NCBI GenBank assembly: GCA_027623555.1
Contig: JAQBSZ010000003.1
Location: forward strand, 179,082 to 243,081
Direction: 5' to 3'
DNA length: 64,000 nucleotides
DNA from: Pseudomonadota bacterium
GTDB taxonomy: Bacteria > Pseudomonadota > Gammaproteobacteria > Pseudomonadales > Pseudohongiellaceae
Part shown: in pieces, positions 63,164 to 64,000 of the stretch
Layout of the letters: each line of letters opens with the position of its first letter
How positions within the stretch are numbered: the stretch's first letter is position 1
Translations under genes and position numbers: made by a program
Notes under the pieces: model-generated
The model's input: the letters and a program-made list of their open reading frames with translations, nothing else
What the model was told of the DNA's origin: nothing
Database searches by the model: none

Positions 63164-64000
63164 TCAAAAACTCTCTGTATCAGTAGGACTAAATTTCATC
63201 TTGAGAGCAGGAAAAGCATCAATCATAGACTGAACAACTTTAGGAACTCCTCTCCCCCATTGGTTCGAAAGCACATATGTCTTCCCATCAATAAAAAACA
63301 TCTCTCCTTCTTTGCAAAAATATCTTTTGGTTCGAGGTCGCTCCGCATGGGGATCATCTTTACAAAGCTCGATAGACAGTGCCGTCTCATCTAACTCTCC
63401 ATCGAAGATTTTAAACATTCTGTTCTTTCTACCTGGCACAAATTCAGCCACTGCCTCTGGGGCAATTCCACTTTCAATGGCTGCTTTCACTGTCCTATAC
63501 ATTAAATGCCGCTTTGGTAGGTTTCTATGAACCTCTTGCCCAATAGCAAGGTCAAATCTAGTGGTATCTATATTTGATGATCGTACCTTTTTTACTTCTT
63601 GCTTTTTTTCATTTAGCTGAACTTGATATTGCTCAGTCTCTGGCAGAGGTATGACTGTCTGCACATCCAGCAGAGTTTTATTACCATCTTGATAAGGCCT
63701 AATCCTGATACATCTTATATCTACACTTTTTTCATTCAACCACAGTACTGCGCTTGTGACCTCCTTCGAAAACTCAGCAGCAGCCAGAATAATTCGAACA
63801 TCATTCCCGAAACTTTCTTCGTCGGGCTCTTCTAGCTCTAAAAATTCTAAAAGATTTTCCTCAGCATTCGCTTCAGTACCTATGCTCTTTAAATACCCTT
63901 CGTATATATCAACAACTTTACTGAAAGTAAGATTTGCGATCATTGCAGCGTATCTAATAGCCTGTAACTCCATATGACCGCCATCTTCAGACCGCTTCAA
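63164..64000 (-). CDS. C-terminal part of a PD-(D/E)XK-type DUF91-like protein (5' end outside window)
   Basis: Open to window edge; begins LKRSEDGGHMELQAIRYAAMIANLTFSKVVDIYEGYL, which follows the catalytic E-x-K in related proteins. Confidence 0.75.
   Translation of the reverse strand: MKRSEDGGHMELQAIRYAAMIANLTFSKVVDIYEGYLKSIGTEANAEENLLEFLELEEPDEESFGNDVRIILAAAEFSKEVTSAVLWLNEKSVDIRCIRIRPYQDGNKTLLDVQTVIPLPETEQYQVQLNEKKQEVKKVRSSNIDTTRFDLAIGQEVHRNLPKRHLMYRTVKAAIESGIAPEAVAEFVPGRKNRMFKIFDGELDETALSIELCKDDPHAERPRTKRYFCKEGEMFFIDGKTYVLSNQWGRGVPKVVQSMIDAFPALKMKFSPTDTESF

Overview
The left ~55 kb is a compact, ordinary chromosomal backbone of a gammaproteobacterium (inferred from gene content and order). 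It carries purC, pgi, galU/manC/phosphomannomutase, fabA-fabB, aroQ-accB-accC-prmA, dusB-fis-purH-purD-coq7, crp/vfr, trpCDGE-rpe, murU-amgK, lptD-surA-pdxA-rsmA-apaG-apaH-cca, folK-folB-tsaD, and rpsU-yqeY-dnaG-rpoD. A tRNA with a CAT anticodon (probably Ile2) follows rpoD at 55401-55477. To its right the content changes abruptly to an AT-richer accessory island that runs off the window edge. The island has (i) a 739-aa protein combining an RNA-polymerase alpha-CTD-like segment with a sigma-70 region-4-like HTH; (ii) a divergent, translationally coupled winged-HTH-like/GHKL (MORC/HSP90-type) ATPase pair; (iii) a translationally coupled HNH nuclease-HIT pair lying between exact 23-bp direct repeats; (iv) a PD-(D/E)XK-type ORF that stops at its ExK motif inside one of those repeats; and (v) two further nuclease-like ORFs, the last cut by the window edge. 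The alpha-CTD/sigma4 protein with the divergent wHTH-GHKL operon is my best candidate for an undescribed, possibly anti-phage, system. Its function is inference only. Smaller structures noted: a 266-bp MITE-like element with 32-bp terminal inverted repeats, a dsbD locus reduced to its N-terminal domain, nested inverted repeats between rpoD and the tRNA, and several recurring hairpin motifs.
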